From Cyprinus carpio (taxonomy: Eukaryota > Chordata > Actinopteri > Cypriniformes > Cyprinidae), in the NCBI RefSeq assembly GCF_018340385.1, contig NC_056608.1, forward strand, positions 22,140,065-22,204,064: a stretch of 64,000 nucleotides of DNA, written 5' to 3'. Below, one piece after another: positions 34,660-48,665 of this stretch. A program made the translations under genes and the position numbers. The notes under the pieces were generated by a model. It did no database searches and had not been told where the DNA came from. It saw only the letters and a program-made list of their open reading frames with translations. Position 1 is the stretch's first letter; each line of letters begins with the position of its first letter.

Positions 34660-36700
34660 ACAACTTTTTGACAGTTATAATGTAGTTTTTATTTAAGTTG
34701 TGTTAAGGTTATTTTTTGCAGTTTTTTTAGAGTTATTTCATTATGCGTATTTGCTTTTGAGTGCAGACTTCACAAGCATTTTGGATTTGCATGGAAGTTC
34801 GCTCTGTGACGCTCTATCAAATATTCACTTCAACCATGACATGTCCTACATTGACTTGTGTGCGTTCCACCTAGAAGATAAACTGAGCAAAATGGAAAAG
34901 CATATATCCGATTGCTACAGGTTTCATTTAGAGCTCTTTGATCATGGCAAGGTGCTGGGATTGTGAATATTGAATGAGGCACCTGGGAGTCAATCAGCTG
35001 TCACATAATTACTGCATCTAAATTCTGGTGCCTCAACATATACAGCTACTTGTAAGTGGTCGCTCTTCTAAAGCAACATGCCACCCAAAGATTTTAATCT
35101 TAAAATGCAGACGTGATAAAGATTTGTCTTTTTTTAATGTTAAAATGCAATATTTACAACTGTAGGAATTTAAATGGGCTGCAAAATAACAAGCAGTAAA
35201 ATAAACAGATCGTGCAGTCCCGTGAGATTATTGACTGCTCATTCAATATGCAAAACAACTATTTTATCATTGCATAACTAAGTTTATTTTTAGCCATGTG
35301 TCTGCACCTCTTTCTTTTCAATGCCACATTAGCGAAAGCAGTGAGTCAGATTTATTGCTGAGAAAAAGCATTAGAAAATAGTCAGTTAAGTGCATAATGA
35401 GCACTAGTACGCCATGTTTATGCTGCTGACTAAATGACTGACACTGCAGCAGAGAGAGTTTAACACTGTATAGTTCTGAAATTACTAACTCAGCATTTAA
35501 AAAGCCATTCATCTGAAAATGAAGTTTGTGTCATTGTTTTATTGTGGATATCTTCATGGATCTCCTTTCCATACAAGGTAAAATAATATTTTTGGGTGAA
35601 ATGCATTGCTAATGGCTATTGAAAATGTTTTAAAATGCAAACTGACAGCATTCAAAGCGTATAGTGTTCGAGTCTCATTGGCAAGTAATCATTCTGCCTT
35701 CATTCACCTCACTGACCAAGTTTAGAGGACTAAACAGAGCTACATTAGTCATGGGTTGGATATGACATCCCAAGATTGATAGTTTAAGGAACTAGTGGAA
35801 TGGTTTTCATCTCAGCAAAATTGCCATGTTGTAGCAATTCATGTCAGAGGCATAAAGCAAAATGCATTTCCTTTGTGGCATAGAGATTCAATAGTAATTA
35901 CCAGCACAGCAACAAGAGGGTAAAATGTGTTGCATATTGTTTGACGTGAAGGAAAATGTGGTCAGTCAGAAGAGGAAAAATGCAGTTACATTTATCACAG
36001 AGCTTTTGGAAGCTCACTGCCAAATGCCAACACATATATTCACACAAAGCAGTCATCAACAGATAATAAAAAGCTTTTCATAAAAGCAGTGTGAAAGAAT
36101 GAAAGCCATTCAATAGTGCTAGAAATGATTGAGACATCTATAAGTGTTTTCTAAAGCTTGACTATAAGGCCAAAATGAGTAACTAAGTGAGAAATTACTC
36201 ACGACTGATAACCACGCAAGAAAAAAAATCTGTGAATGTAGCAGAACATGACAACTTCCATTTACTGTTCTCTCTTTGATTTCACAAGCTGCTAAAGCAA
36301 ATTCTGCTATTAAATATGAGTTTTCATACTGTGAATCTGAGGATCTTTATACATTTCTAATCAGGTACAAACTTGTATGAGGCTGTTTTTGAACAAAGAT
36401 GAACAAGAATCTAGGAGATGGATGGAAATATGACTGCTGGATGCAGGCTGCAAGGTTCTGGACAGAATGGTGCAGAAAATAATTAAGCCTTTTTCAGCTA
36501 GACTGCTTCAGAGGATGCTTGGCAGATTTCAATATGGGGCCCTGCAGGAGAAATATGGAAATGAATCCAAAGAGGAACCGTGCTGAAGGAAGCAGGGAAT
36601 TTAAATCAACCTGCAATGATCTAGGATACATACATCATTGAGGGAAGAAATCACGCTACCACCAAGAAATGATGTCTCACACAATACGTGCCAAGAGCTT
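34660..36700. other. Unique DNA, no gene recognised
   Basis: No coding frame, RNA gene or element supported. Confidence 0.35.
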
Positions 36701-36830
36701 TTTTTGTCACGTAATCCAGACTGTCAAACCTCAGTGAGATGTTGATTATTATATAAAAAAAAAGAAGAAGAAAAAAAAAAAAATATATATATATATATAT
36801 ACTTTTTTTTTAGATGACAATGTACAACAT

Positions 36831-37519
36831 TAAAGGAATAGTCCGGAAACAATGAAAATATTGCATGTTCACACACCTGCATGTCATTCCAAACACAAAA
36901 GATCAGAATATGAAGAATGTAGTTTTTTTTTTCTTCTATGCAATTACAGTGAATAAAGCTTTCAAGCTCCAAAAAGGATATAAAAGCACCATTTCAAAAA
37001 AGGTCATCCACAAGACGCGTGCACTATATTTCAATACTTCCAAAGCCATACGATAGATTTATACAAAGAACAAAATTGAACTGAAATTGAATTCTTCTCT
37101 TCCAGTGAGCTGTTTTGTCCATTTTTTTGAATGAATCATTCAGACTAGTGAAATGAAATCAGTTTGCTCATTTAGGTGGATATCAAGCTATTGTGGATGT
37201 CAACATTTTTGGTGACTAATGACTTCAATTATGGACTTTCTCATTATAAAAGCAGTCATATGACTTGTATTGAACACGTTTACAATAGTTTTGTTATGCT
37301 TATGTGACCTTTTTAAAGTTTAAAAGCTCTAGGCCTAGTTGTCATTAACTGTAACTGCATGTGAGAAAAAAAAGTACCTTCATAAAAAAAAAATAATAAT
37401 AATAATAATACATTTGTTTTTCAACTCAGAGAAAAAAAAAAAAAAACATGTGGGTTTGGGTTGACATGAGGGTGAGAAAATGTCAAAATGTTCATTTTTG
37501 AGTGAAATATTTCTTTAAT
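36831..37519. mobile_element. Foldback repeat with TTAAAGG ... CTTTAA ends
   Basis: Left TTAAAGGAATAGTCCGGAAA and CATGTCATTCCAAACACAAA; right GACATGAGGGTGAGAAAATG and ATTTTTGAGTGAAATATTTC then TTTAA. The arms are diverged and interrupted by A- and T-runs. Same style as 54634-55407. Confidence 0.7.
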
Positions 37520-37779
37520 GCTTTCATGAAATCTGACCTCCATGGTCCTCGCGTCTTCTCCATGTTTCTCCTTTTTTCACCCTTGATGTTTCTTGCACCC
37601 CATGTTGTGATTCTCTAACTCTGGAAGGGAAATGTACAACATCAAAAAGGTTTGACACTTGACAGATCTTCTCATTTCATTCTTCAATGAATTTGTGGCA
37701 TTTCTCCATGCTGAGGCACTTCTGACAGACAGACAGTTTCTTGGCATCAAACTCACAGCGCCAACATCTCAGCCTTGAG

Positions 37780-37972
37780 CAGAGAGGATTGTTTAAGAAG
37801 TGACTGTTTAAAGTTAAAAACAACTTAATGATTATTTTTTCTTATAAACACAGCTTTTCACTTCAAAAGATGTTAACTGATGGATTGGAGTCGTGTGGAT
37901 TACTAATGAATTATTGTGTTTTTATCAGCTTTTCAGTTTTGAAAATGTTTTGGGTGAACTATTCCTTTAAAA
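37780..37972. repeat. Partial arm of the TTCACCCAAAATT foldback family
   Basis: GATGTTAACTGATGGATTGG, AGTCGTGTGGATTACTAATG, GTTTTTATCAGC and TTTTGGGTGAACTATTCCTT are in family order, with internal deletions. Confidence 0.7.
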
Positions 37973-38529
37973 TAGCAAGAAAAATCATGTTTTCCATAAT
38001 ATAAGAGAGTGTGTTGTTTACATTCGCAGAAACAGAACAGTCCTTCAACCACATATTTATGATCAGTGAATAAAATTTGTTATTCTGCATATGCAATGCC
38101 TCCTTATTGCTCTCTTGCCTTGTTTTCTTGCACTGCAGCATGTTCTATCAGGGGAATTGATGTTTTGAATTTACTAATGGCCGAATCAATGTCTAACATC
38201 CAACAAGGCCTACTTGATTTACATGCATGAAAGAAAAATAACCTTATAACCGCTCATGCTCAGTGTCATTATGTTCTCATATCTTTCAAATCACCTACTA
38301 GATGACAAATGATTAGAGACAAAAAAAAAAAAAAAAATGGCACCACCAAGGGATTTTATCATTAGTATTGATTCATACAAATATATACCTAGACAATCTA
38401 GAAGATAAAATATTCCTTTGTTCAACTATAAGCCACCAGAAGGTCATGCACTAATAGCTGAATGTGCCCAGAAGTCAAATCAGTAATAATTTTAATAATG
38501 GTAATTTTAGATGACTTTTCGGATGTATT

Positions 38530-38600
38530 TAATATTAATAATATTAATAATAATAATAATAATAATAATTATAATAATAATAATAATAATAATAATAAAA
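38530..38600. repeat. (TAA)n microsatellite
   Basis: AATAATAAT arrays with one TTATAATAA interruption; a shorter array is at 38757-38770. Confidence 0.95.
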
Positions 38601-39837
38601 CTTTATAATTTATAAAACCAAAAACTTATTTAATATTTTCTCTAAACTTTCTTGGATGCTAAGACAGGCACCTGCAATTCTGGCCAAATTAAAGATACGA
38701 TGTGTGTGAATTTGCACCTGTTATAATTTAAGCATCATTAACAAACCCTTGTGTTTAATAATAATAATAAAAAAGACTGATTAGTGAAATGAAAGAATGA
38801 TTTAATAAAACATCAGAAAGATTAGTAATTGTCTCTAATTGGCCTGTTTAGCTAAGCCCTCAAAACACTTCTTATTCAGTGGTAGAGTAGGCTATTGCAT
38901 GATTTGAAGATTATATTTAGTAGTTTACACGTTGCATAAACGTTTGCAATTAGTTTTTAAAAGGTAACATTACATTCTTAAGGGCTCTTCGCTTACATTT
39001 CTTTTCAGGAGCTTAAAATACATTTAGAAAAACCTTCTGATCAATGACAGGAATTAATCTTCCTAATATAAGGTAATATCTGACTCCTTATAGAGTTTTT
39101 TTTTTTTTTTTTTCACCTTTGTAATGCCTCTAACTTTATTAAATATGTCATCTTTTGTGCCAAAAAAAAAAAAAAAAAAAACACTGAATTTGTTCAAAAA
39201 TGCAGATTCATTCATAAAGGAAACAGCGATGTGTGTGCTTGGACATGTGCAGCGGACCAGCTGAGACTTTGTTTGAAACTATTTTCGTTGACGAAATAGA
39301 GTACAGCCAGACAATAGTGTTACTAAACTGTAAGTCACTTCATATTAACTTGTATAAAAAAAAAATAAAAAAAATGTATAAAACTGTTGTAAATTCAATT
39401 TCACATTTGCAAACTCCTTTACAATCATTAAAAAGCTCACTCGTCTTAGTTCATCGCGATCTCACAACAAACTGCACCCCCCACCCCTCCCCACCCTCCC
39501 AACCATAATTATGCCTTAAAAACTGACCAGAAGAATGAATTTCTGTAGACAGTATAGCAAATAAACAATAAATTTGCACATAACTTACACTGATGCCTCA
39601 TATGTCTTGATGCTTCTATGACTTGTTAGGTTTTCCGTCTGTATTACAGATTGTATCAGCTAGTTATGTTCCTCTAATTTGATTGACTAAGTGGCGTTTC
39701 AAGAGTCTTAATATATAGTTCAACAGCACAAGAACCTTTAATTTTTGGCTTGTCTGTTTTTAGACAAACTATCAATGTCACCTCAACATTAGCTGTAAGG
39801 ATTTTTACATTCAATCTGTTTACAAGTAACATAGTTC

Positions 39838-40000
39838 CACCAGTAGGTGGTGAAAAGTGTCTTTATGAGTGAGTAATTCAACCGACTCTTTAAATACACT
39901 GATTCATTACAGAACGAGTGTCTGTAAGTGACTCGCTGAATCATTCGCTCGCCCGATTCGTTCAAACACAATGATTCAGGAGCGCCTCGAACGCTAGGCT
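39838..40000. repeat. CCAGTAGGTG repeat, copy 2
   Basis: CACCAGTAGGTGGTGAAAAG, GTGAGTAATTCAACCGACTC and CTCGCTGAATCATTCGCTCG; the same family as 32115-32260. Confidence 0.65.
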
Positions 40001-40019
40001 TCTTTGAAACTATTTAGTG

Positions 40020-40440
40020 AGTGAGGGTGGTGAAAAAAATATGTGAAATTACTGGTCAAATTTTGTCTGAAACATAAGTTAACTGATTGTTTATTGAATT
40101 GCAGCATCACTCAGGATGAATTGATGCTGACATTCGGTAAACAAACAGCACTCTTGCTCCTGTGATATTGCTTAAACAACACCTCTGAGGTTGACAAAAG
40201 ATAATAAACTCTGTTTGTCCTCCCTGCCTCCTCAGCGTCATGACCTTGCTCAGCTCTGTGCTCTTGGGCTCATTGGCCACTTTCATTTGTAACAGATCTT
40301 GCCAAGACCAGTCTGGCAGCTGTGGGGGCATTATGGGAAATGTTCCATCACTTGCTCTGTGTCTGAGAGCAAAAGGTCACTCGCAAGAACAGAGTTGGCA
40401 CTTTGGGGACAGGTGGTTATTATGACGAAGTTGTAAAGTA
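40020..40440. other. Unique DNA, no gene recognised
   Basis: Short frames overlap on both strands here, but none is bounded by splice signals or shows a domain. Confidence 0.35.
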
Positions 40441-40889
40441 TGAAGGACTTTAAAGTGTGTTTCTGAAATAAAGAAAACATTTTTTTAGAAAAAAATATAA
40501 AAATAAAGTAGAATAAAATGTAATAATAGGCCTAATATTAATGTGAAATATTATTACAATTTAAAATAACTGTTTTCAAATTTAAAATTTAATTTAATCC
40601 TGTGATAACATGGATGAACTGTTTTTTTTTTCATCATCAGTGTCACATGATCTGCTACATTTTCTATTATTATCCATGTTTAAAACAGTTTTTTTTTTTA
40701 TTTGTTTTTTTTGTTTTTTTTTTTTTTTTTTTTTGTTTTTTTGTTTTATGATGTTGATATGAGTATAAGTTTCTTTTGAATGGTAATGTGTATGATACTG
40801 CATTGAAATTAATGTGATTATTTGGGGTTAGTTGCTAAATTTGTGTTGGACAAATTAAGTTTCTGTTGTATGACTGCGATACATTTCTT

Positions 40890-41310
40890 TGCAATTCATT
40901 ACATTTTTGTTCCCACCAGATTTGCATAACACCCCCCAAATATATACGCTAGAAAGAAGGCATAACTTCATTCTTGCTGTAGTATTATTGCCGCCACCGC
41001 CATGTCGTGGAGACGCTTTGTGTTTCCAAATATGGTAAGGGGTGTAACATTTCCGTCACACGCTTGAGGTCTTCAGCCAATCACAATGCACTGGATAGCT
41101 GGCCAATCAGAGCACACCACGCTTTTCAGAGCGATGAGCCTTGTAAAAATCAACACGTTTCAGAAAGGCGGGGCAGAGAGGAGCAGCAATAATGTAAAGT
41201 ATATGGAAAAATAATGTGTTTTTTGAAACTGAAACTGTGTAAACATATTGCATTAGACCAAATACACAAAATAATGTTCTTTTTAGCATCGTCATATGAC
41301 CCCTTTAAAT
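40890..41310. repeat. Interspersed repeat ending TCATATGACCCCTTTAA
   Basis: Contains TAACATTTCCGTCACACGCT, CACAATGCACTGGATAGCTG, CAGAAAGGCGGGGCAGAGAG and GCATCGTCATATGACCCCTT, a block I recognise as repeated in cyprinids. Its higher GC makes spurious frames. Confidence 0.7.
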
Positions 41311-42283
41311 TCCAAATTCGCATAGCTGTTTACATTAGATTTGCAACAGTACTAAATATACAATTCATAATTTTTCCAAAACAGAAAAAAACTGTTAAAT
41401 ACCTGAACACTAAATTACAGCTCTTAAGATGTTTTGGGAAGTTCACAGTGCAAAGTCTTCAGTCTGAAACTCCAAAACAAGCATCATTTTTCTCCTCAGT
41501 CTTCGGGTATATCCCCTGGACAATTCATGATGCTTCAGTCTAGATGATTAATGTTGCTGTTCTCTCATCTTTAACTCCAGAGCAAGACCAGCTTTGGACT
41601 AATGGCAGTCAGCCTAGGCATACTGATTACTAGGAGAAGAGAACTAAATAGCACTTCCTAATTACCTGCTCAAGGAAAGGCAGATCATTGGCACCATTGT
41701 TACACTGGCTTGCCCAGATTGCTCTTTTCAGGACGGCATGACAGATAACAGAAATGGTGTGACCTGCACAGAGAGACTCACTGAATGATATTTCCTGGGG
41801 TTACTGAATTTGAATTCCTGCTTAATGTGCTCTACTTTTTTTTGCTAAAGACAAAGGGGGATTCACTAAGATTGAATTGTGCCCATTTTATTTTGCACCC
41901 AATTCACTAATGGATTTATGCAAATTAAGGCACAATTCTCCATCTTAACAACAAAATTATAGTGAGCATTGCCCATCACACAACCTTTCTTAGTTCCCTG
42001 CATGGGTGGTGATGTTTACTATAGTGTTTGGGACAAAGGAGTTTTAATTTGGCACTCATTTTCAAACTGAGAAGATCAGAAACAAAACAATTGTGAAGTT
42101 TGTTCGTTTGTATTGGGGACAGCTTGTTTGTGAGGAGACTGCCACATAATATTACAGTTCAGAACAATTGGAAATCTAATCAGAGATGAGGCAATTAGCT
42201 TTCTTCTGACAATATTCTGTGAAGTTTGTTTGTCCAGCTATTAGCCTTGTACTCACGTTCATTAGCATTTTAATGTTCGAACC
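41310..42283. other. Unique DNA, nothing recognised
   Basis: No gene or element supported. Confidence 0.35.
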
Positions 42284-42532
42284 TTAAAGTGGTTTCATCC
42301 CACATGTTTAAAAGCTGATTTTTTGATGTTAAAAAGTTATTTTGTTCTACAGTAGGTTGATATGCAAAGTAAACCTATAAAGAAGCTGTAAGTTGGGCAG
42401 CACACCAGAACATCACAACAATGGCATCTGTTTGGCTAAACAAAAGCAGTGAGTTGGGGAAAACTTCATTATAAGTGAAAACACTCATAATTATCTTGCT
42501 AGTGGTGCAGAAATTACACACTTCAGCTTTAA
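42284..42532. mobile_element. Probable MITE with TTAAAG ... CTTTAA ends
   Basis: Left TTAAAGTGGTTTCATCCCAC; right ACACTTCAGCTTTAA. The ends are TTAA-flanked short inverted repeats as in 17283-17537. The interior is non-coding. Confidence 0.55.
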
Positions 42533-42539
42533 GCAACTC

Positions 42540-43260
42540 TGGGATGTAAACATTTCTGACTCCAGATACTGAGAACAAACAACACGTGCATCTTTCAAAT
42601 CAAGTTTTAAAAGACCACAGCTGCCAGATCTCATGTACAAAGCTGCATTCTGTCCAGTAGAACATAATGACTCTAACCCACACAAGCCAATATGATAATA
42701 CACACTTTCTCTTTGATTCTTTCACTGTGTGAACAGAGAGACGGAGCGTGCTGATAAGACGTTTGGCAAAGACATAGTATGTTTTCCTGCTTGGTGTCAG
42801 TCTCGGTTTCAGATCGGGATGATTCATTCTGAGCTCTTCACTTTAATTACAAATTACCTGCAGCATAAACCTTCACTACCAACAAAATTAACTATTTACT
42901 ACCTGACTGCCACAGGCATGTAGTTAGCAAAGACAGCCCATACTTCTGCAGGGACAGTCTGAGTCTCACAGATGTTCCCTGTCACAGTCACCAAACTAGC
43001 AAAGACTTCTAGGTGCATTGCAAGATGACCTTCAGACAAAGTTAGAGGGATGAACAGAGAGAAAGAATGCTGACTTGCTCTGGAGACAGTAAAGAAAATA
43101 TAGGTTTCTCAGCCATTTTTATCATCTAATATCATTAATTTTTAACAAACATCGTATGTTTTCATGGTGTTTACTTCACTACTATAAACCCAGCTGGATA
43201 GGGGTCTTGGATAAACATTCACAGTGGGCTTGTATTGCCCAAGGGCTCTAAAATTCCATC
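42540..43260. other. Unique DNA, no gene recognised
   Basis: Several overlapping short frames on both strands, none with splice signals or domains. Confidence 0.35.
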
Positions 43261-43265
43261 ATTAC

Positions 43266-43520
43266 TTCTTAGAGGAATAGTTCACCCACAAATTGGCATC
43301 ATTTACTCACCATCATGATGTTCCAAGGTTGTGCACGACTTGCTTTCTTCTGCAGAACATAAAAGGAAAGTCAATATAATGAAGTTGAAATGGGGATCCT
43401 TGGTATCGAGCTCCAAAAGCTCCAAAAAATATCAAAAGCATAATCTACTTGTGGACTAAATTCTTCTGAAATCATAAGAGATTTGTGTGATAAAAAGTTA
43501 TGGATGCATATACATTATGT
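43266..43520. repeat. GAATAGTTCACCCACAAATTG repeat, single arm
   Basis: TAGAGGAATAGTTCACCCAC, ATTTACTCACCATCATGATG and TTTCTTCTGCAGAACATAAA are in the order of the cyprinid TTCACCC foldback families. Confidence 0.7.
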
Positions 43521-43559
43521 CCTTGGTGTATTACATTTAAAAGTTAAAAGAGGCAGAAC

Positions 43560-44390
43560 ACACACACAGTTTAGAAGTGTTTGCATGTAGAAATGTATGG
43601 CAAAAATATATGCTGGTAGAGGGCAAATTTTTTTTTAAGAAATTGTATAAACCTCTTACATATAAACACCATCCGGCAGCCTCAGGTGTCCACTTTTTTA
43701 AAATGTCAACTCAGCTAAACTGCTTTGCAGTGCACAGCAGTTGTTTGTTCCATAAAAGGTGCTATTTAATAAAAGAAGCAGGTTTTTAATAAGTAACCTT
43801 TTTGTGGATTTCAGAAAGCATGCAAAGCAACAGCGTGATCTTTGTGTCTAACAAGAAGTTTAGTGTCAGGCAAGAACTTATATGTTCTCTCTTTTATTTT
43901 GTCATTGTCAAAGCAATTGTTGACATTACATGAGAACAACAACCTTGCATATCCATATTGCATAGATTGATATAACATTTATTACTGCCGGACTGAGAGT
44001 TTCAACACATTATATATTTGCTTTGTTTCTCTGGATAAGAGGGAAATTCAAATATGCATCCAGCTGGGAATCTCTGATAGAGCTCTTAGCCATCTGTGTA
44101 CTGACCCTTTCCTCAAATTTGTGTTAATGGAAATGTCTTTCATTGTCCTTGAGCGAAGACAGATGTTTTTGGTCACTGTAGATTGCACTGCATCAAACAC
44201 TATTTATAATGCACTATTCTGCATATAATAATTGATAAATTATTGAAAAATGAAAATTAAATGTAAAAAAAAAATAAAAATAACATTGTTAAAAAAAAAT
44301 TATAAAATAGAAGTTCATGCATGCTCTACTGTTTGAGCTACAAGAATGCTCCAGAATATGCATAATATTAAACGAAACCTATAGAAAGAT
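43560..44390. other. Unique DNA, nothing recognised
   Basis: No gene or element supported. Confidence 0.35.
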
Positions 44391-44470
44391 TATAATATAA
44401 TATAATATAATATAATATAATATAATATAATATAATATAATATAATATAATATAATATAATATAATATAG
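44391..44470. repeat. (TATAA)n pentanucleotide microsatellite
   Basis: About 15 near-perfect TAATA units. Confidence 0.95.
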
Positions 44471-45274
44471 GTAATAGTATACCTACAAGGACACATAATT
44501 TATTTATTTATAAATTGCATTATTCTGTAGAAGGATATGAAGCCCACACAATATAGTTTTGTCTTGTGTATTTTAGTGATGGTCTTGTTAGGAAATGCTC
44601 TGTTTACTTGCACATCTTTGAAAATGTTATGAACAGCTTTTGTTTCCTGTGTGGCAGTCACGCTGTAGACAATTGGTCTGAATGAAATATTTAATTGAAA
44701 TATCAGTTTGGATTACGTCTCATCGCTAAAGGTTGAAAAACCGACAAAACCATAGTGCACGATATGGTCCTCCAATCCAATTTCTCAATTCGAATTGTAA
44801 TTCCATCTCTGCTTTAGAAGGACAATTTGCTCATGCTAGTGCATTAGCATATTTGCACTCTCACACCGCCTGCGGCAAATGTTATTTGATCTAATCTGAT
44901 TTGTGCAGATGCCCATATAAATAAGCCAAAAGACACAAACCCTCCGGCAAAATATCTCCATTCAGCTTGTAATAAACTCATCCCTCTGTAATAGATCTTA
45001 CTGTTGCTCAGGTTGTTTGGGTGACATTGGCCGCAAGATAAACCGGGATCATAATATACAGAGAACATCAGGTGGAGATGTAGCTGTTACTCTGCAAAAA
45101 CACTATAATGTTTATTGCAGCACAGTGAATACATACTTATGGAATGGAATGTTGCAGGCGACCATGCTTATTTGAAGTCCCACTAAAAGTTAAATTAAAA
45201 ATATGATCTTGCAGAAATGTTAAGTGCTACTGATAGCACTTGAATTACTAAATAAAATAGTGTTCCAAGAGTCC

Positions 45275-45450
45275 TGGGGCCAGTTGCATAGCCATTATGT
45301 TAAGACTGTGTCTTCAGAACTTGTCGGACCAAATAGCAGTTAGCCAAAAGACAATCATCTTACTTTTAATTATCAAATTAGACCAATCTAAGTTTTTATT
45401 CAACTGACTTAAAGTTTTCCAAGTCTAATAGAAAACATTTTGATGACTAA
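45275..45450. repeat. GGGGCCAGTTGCATAG repeat fragment
   Basis: TGGGGCCAGTTGCATAGCCA followed by TCTTACTTTTAATTATCAAA, a recurrent cyprinid repeat start. The right end is unclear. Confidence 0.5.
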
Positions 45451-47310
45451 CGCAGAGCTTTTTTCTGTGAATGTGCAAGACTGCTAAAGTAACAAAGTGC
45501 ACTTTATGAACTGTTTACATGCAATGTTCTGAAATGTCACACTCTGTGTTTTGCCTACTGTTACTGAAGGTTCTTTGCCTACCGGAGAGGCAGCGACACA
45601 ACAGTTCTCCGCTGTTTAATTTCTCCTTTTTGTCATTGATGCAGCTTGGCTTCTCAGATTACTAGGCTCATTGTTTGTACAAGATGTAATTATTGATCTG
45701 CAGGCAATCTGTTTGGCCTTGAAGGTTTTTTCAGCTCTTGTCTGAGCCCAGCTGTTGCTCTCTTCCCGTGTGGTTAACAAGTGGACTTCAGGTTTTTAAA
45801 AACTAGAGGCAAATTGGTTTAGATTACTAATTAGCAGTTATATAGTGGATAATGATTTGTGAGGAGATTTTATGGTTGTATAATAAAGGCGATTTTATGA
45901 TTTATTGTATAAACCCACATTGTTGCTCTCAAATAAACTTCAGATAGTTACGTGCTAAATAAAGGGCAGTGCTAATCCTCAAAATTCGCTCTACCGAAAA
46001 AGATCTGCAGTGTTGAAGTCATTTGTTTGTGCAGCTTATTTCCCATGATGCTCAGCACACAAGAGCAAGCATATTGAACCAGCTTGTGTCCCTAAATAAA
46101 TCCATGGACAGCACCTCAGAAAACACTATAATTACCTTTGAATGAAGACGCTATTATTAGCTCCGAGTGTATAGAAGATAAAACTGATAGCATCCAGAAA
46201 CTGATAGCAGGAGAAAATCCCATTGAAAGCATTTACACTGGCACAGATGTGCTCGTTTTCACATTGACAATATTTCTATTCAATGGGACCTAAACAGCAT
46301 TGTGTAATGAGGTTCATAAAACCAGTGGACTGTTTAGTTGAAAACCGCCTCACGCTTCTTCATACATCCGGCTGAACAGCTGCAATTCATATGAATTTAT
46401 ACTGCACAAGCAGCCAAACCAGTGCCTGCCACTGTTTATTCCCACCATCCTCAGTCAGATCTCTCTGAGGTGGAGAAAACAGACTGTTTATGAGCTGTTG
46501 GTAAACTCACTGCTTTACACTGAAGCTCCTTATATTAATATCATAAATATATATCAATTCAATCTCGACTCAGCTTGTGTTGAAAGTGTTGATTCTCTTG
46601 GGAAGACCAATTCATTTTTGTCCACTGCAGAGGACATTTATTTTTAGGGAGGTTCTCGGCCATATGCACAGTTTTTCAGAGATACCAAATGTTCATAGCT
46701 ACCAAACTTTATTTGCTTGTGTAACGACTTGCTTTTTAAAAATTAAACCCCAATTAAAATTGAAAATAAAATAAAATAACTAATAATAATTTGTAAGCAC
46801 CCATTTGTAAGCACCAAGAAGAAAAAGAAGAAGAAGAGAGGTTGAGTTGCTTCTGCATGTCAGGTTTAATAATTAAATAAATAAATACTCAATATGGTTA
46901 GTTGTTTATATGGTCTATGTCTGGGAGAAATATCACACCTGCAGAGGTTTAACTGCATATCCCAGGTGTCTTTGCTGGGTATCAACAGCATTACACATTT
47001 CTGGACCTTGTTCCTGCACACTGGCTCTCTAAAACCATGGCATCACTTTCACATTACTAATTCTTTCTTCTAGATGTTATTTCCATCTCTTTAGCACCTA
47101 CATGTCACATGTCTTTCTGCTTTCTCCAGTAAACTGCCTTTTAAATCCGACCTACATCTAGCGGGCAGCTAGTTGGTGGTTTTATCTTCACCAGCATGAG
47201 CTGCAGGCTGTGCTTGACTTAAATTATTCATTGTTTTGGACCAACTATGTCTTTCTGTTACAAATATAAACACATGCCTGCTGTATGTAATTGATTTTGG
47301 AATAAAGTCA
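45450..47310. other. Unique DNA, possible conserved non-coding elements
   Basis: Mostly non-repetitive. 45600-45760 and 46000-46450 are balanced in composition. No coding exon supported. Confidence 0.3.
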
Positions 47311-47319
47311 ACACATCTC

Positions 47320-47776
47320 TCCTATCTTGGCCTCACTCAGATGGCTACTAGTGGGTTTCAGGATAAAATATAAGGTTCTGTTGTACTGTATGTGTTCAAG
47401 GCAGTGCATAGAATGGCTCCTGCTTATGTGTCAGAGCTGATTACTTTCCGACAGTCAACTAGGTCTTTAAGATCAACAAATAAGTTGTTTCTTATTGTCT
47501 CACAAACTCATTTAAAGCTGAAAGGGGATCAGGCCTTTGCTGTTGCAGGTCCAGAGCTTTGGAATAGCCTACCATCTGAGATTAGAGAGATTACATCCAT
47601 AAATGTTTTCAAAGCTGGGGTTAAAAACGATTTCTTGTCATTAGCTTTCAAGGAGTTTTTATTTGGATTGTTTGTGTTTTATGTATGTAGCTGTTGAATG
47701 TACAGCACTTTGGTCTGCAGGTGCATTTTCTAAAGTGCTTTATAAATAAAAGGAATGAATGAATGAATGAATGAGT
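47320..47776 (+). mobile_element. 5'-truncated L2-like LINE (RT C-terminal end)
   Basis: A + strand frame at 47392-47697 reads FKAVHRMAPAYVSELITF, then RSLRSTNKLFL and GDQAFAVAGPELWNSLPSEI, ending FKAGVKNDF. This is the conserved region after the reverse transcriptase in L2/CR1-type non-LTR elements. Upstream (47340-47390) WLLVGFRIKYKVLL-like codons lie in another frame, so there is a frameshift. It ends GTGCTTTATAAATAAA and an (AATG)n tail at 47751-47776, as expected for L2 3' ends. Only the last few hundred bases survive. Confidence 0.85.
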
Positions 47777-47779
47777 AAT

Positions 47780-48660
47780 CATTATTTACAGGCCATTTAG
47801 AAGAAACAAGCAGATTTTAATGTGTCTCTAAAAACCTAACTGTTTTAATAAGCTTTAATTCCTTAAAAAATACATTTTAAAATGTAATCATTTGCTTACA
47901 AAATAGCTGTCATTAAACACTACAATTCTTTTGAATTGAGTCAACCACCAAGCAATATGTCAATTTTAAATGCTTATTGTTAGTTAAAAATGATTGCGAA
48001 AAATCAAAAGCTGTCTATAGAGCAATGCACTGCAGAACATCTGGTCGTGTCTCACTGTGATTCTGTGTGCTCGATGTGTTATTTGTCATGCTGTGATTGA
48101 TGGGCTGCTAGTTTGAGTGTCTTGATTAATATTCTGCTCACACTCTCCAGCTATGGTGTGTTATGTCACAAACTGGGAGTTTGGTCAGTAGGGGACAAAA
48201 GGCCAGGTGATATGTCAGGTCCCAGCAGATAGAAATCTAATACCTATAAAGTATTTTTAACCCAGTTCATCGGCAAAACCCAACGACTGGAACAAGTGGT
48301 TAATCAAAGTGTTTGAAATGATATGTCCAAACATCATTGAATCATTCACTCAAATAATAAAATAAAATAAAAAAAAACAACAACATTGATTTATTCAGGA
48401 AACAACACAACAGGGAGGGCACATTTTATAAAAAGAAAAATCACAATTGCTTACCTCTAGTAAAAATAAAGAAACTGTTAAAAATCAAATAAAATATATA
48501 AACAAACTATATATTAGTGGTTTTGTGCTGATAAAAAGTCAAGAGTATTTGAATAAATCAGAGTATGCCAGCTCAAGACTGACAAATGGGTTTCTGTTAA
48601 AGACAATAAAAACTCACAAGATTTATATTTGGGTTTCTGTTAAAGACAATAAAAACTCAG
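47780..48660. other. Unique DNA, nothing recognised
   Basis: Contains a short direct repeat TGGGTTTCTGTTAAAGACAA at about 48587 and 48630, just before the TA array. Confidence 0.4.
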
Positions 48661-48662
48661 CT

Positions 48663-48665
<3 letters not shown>

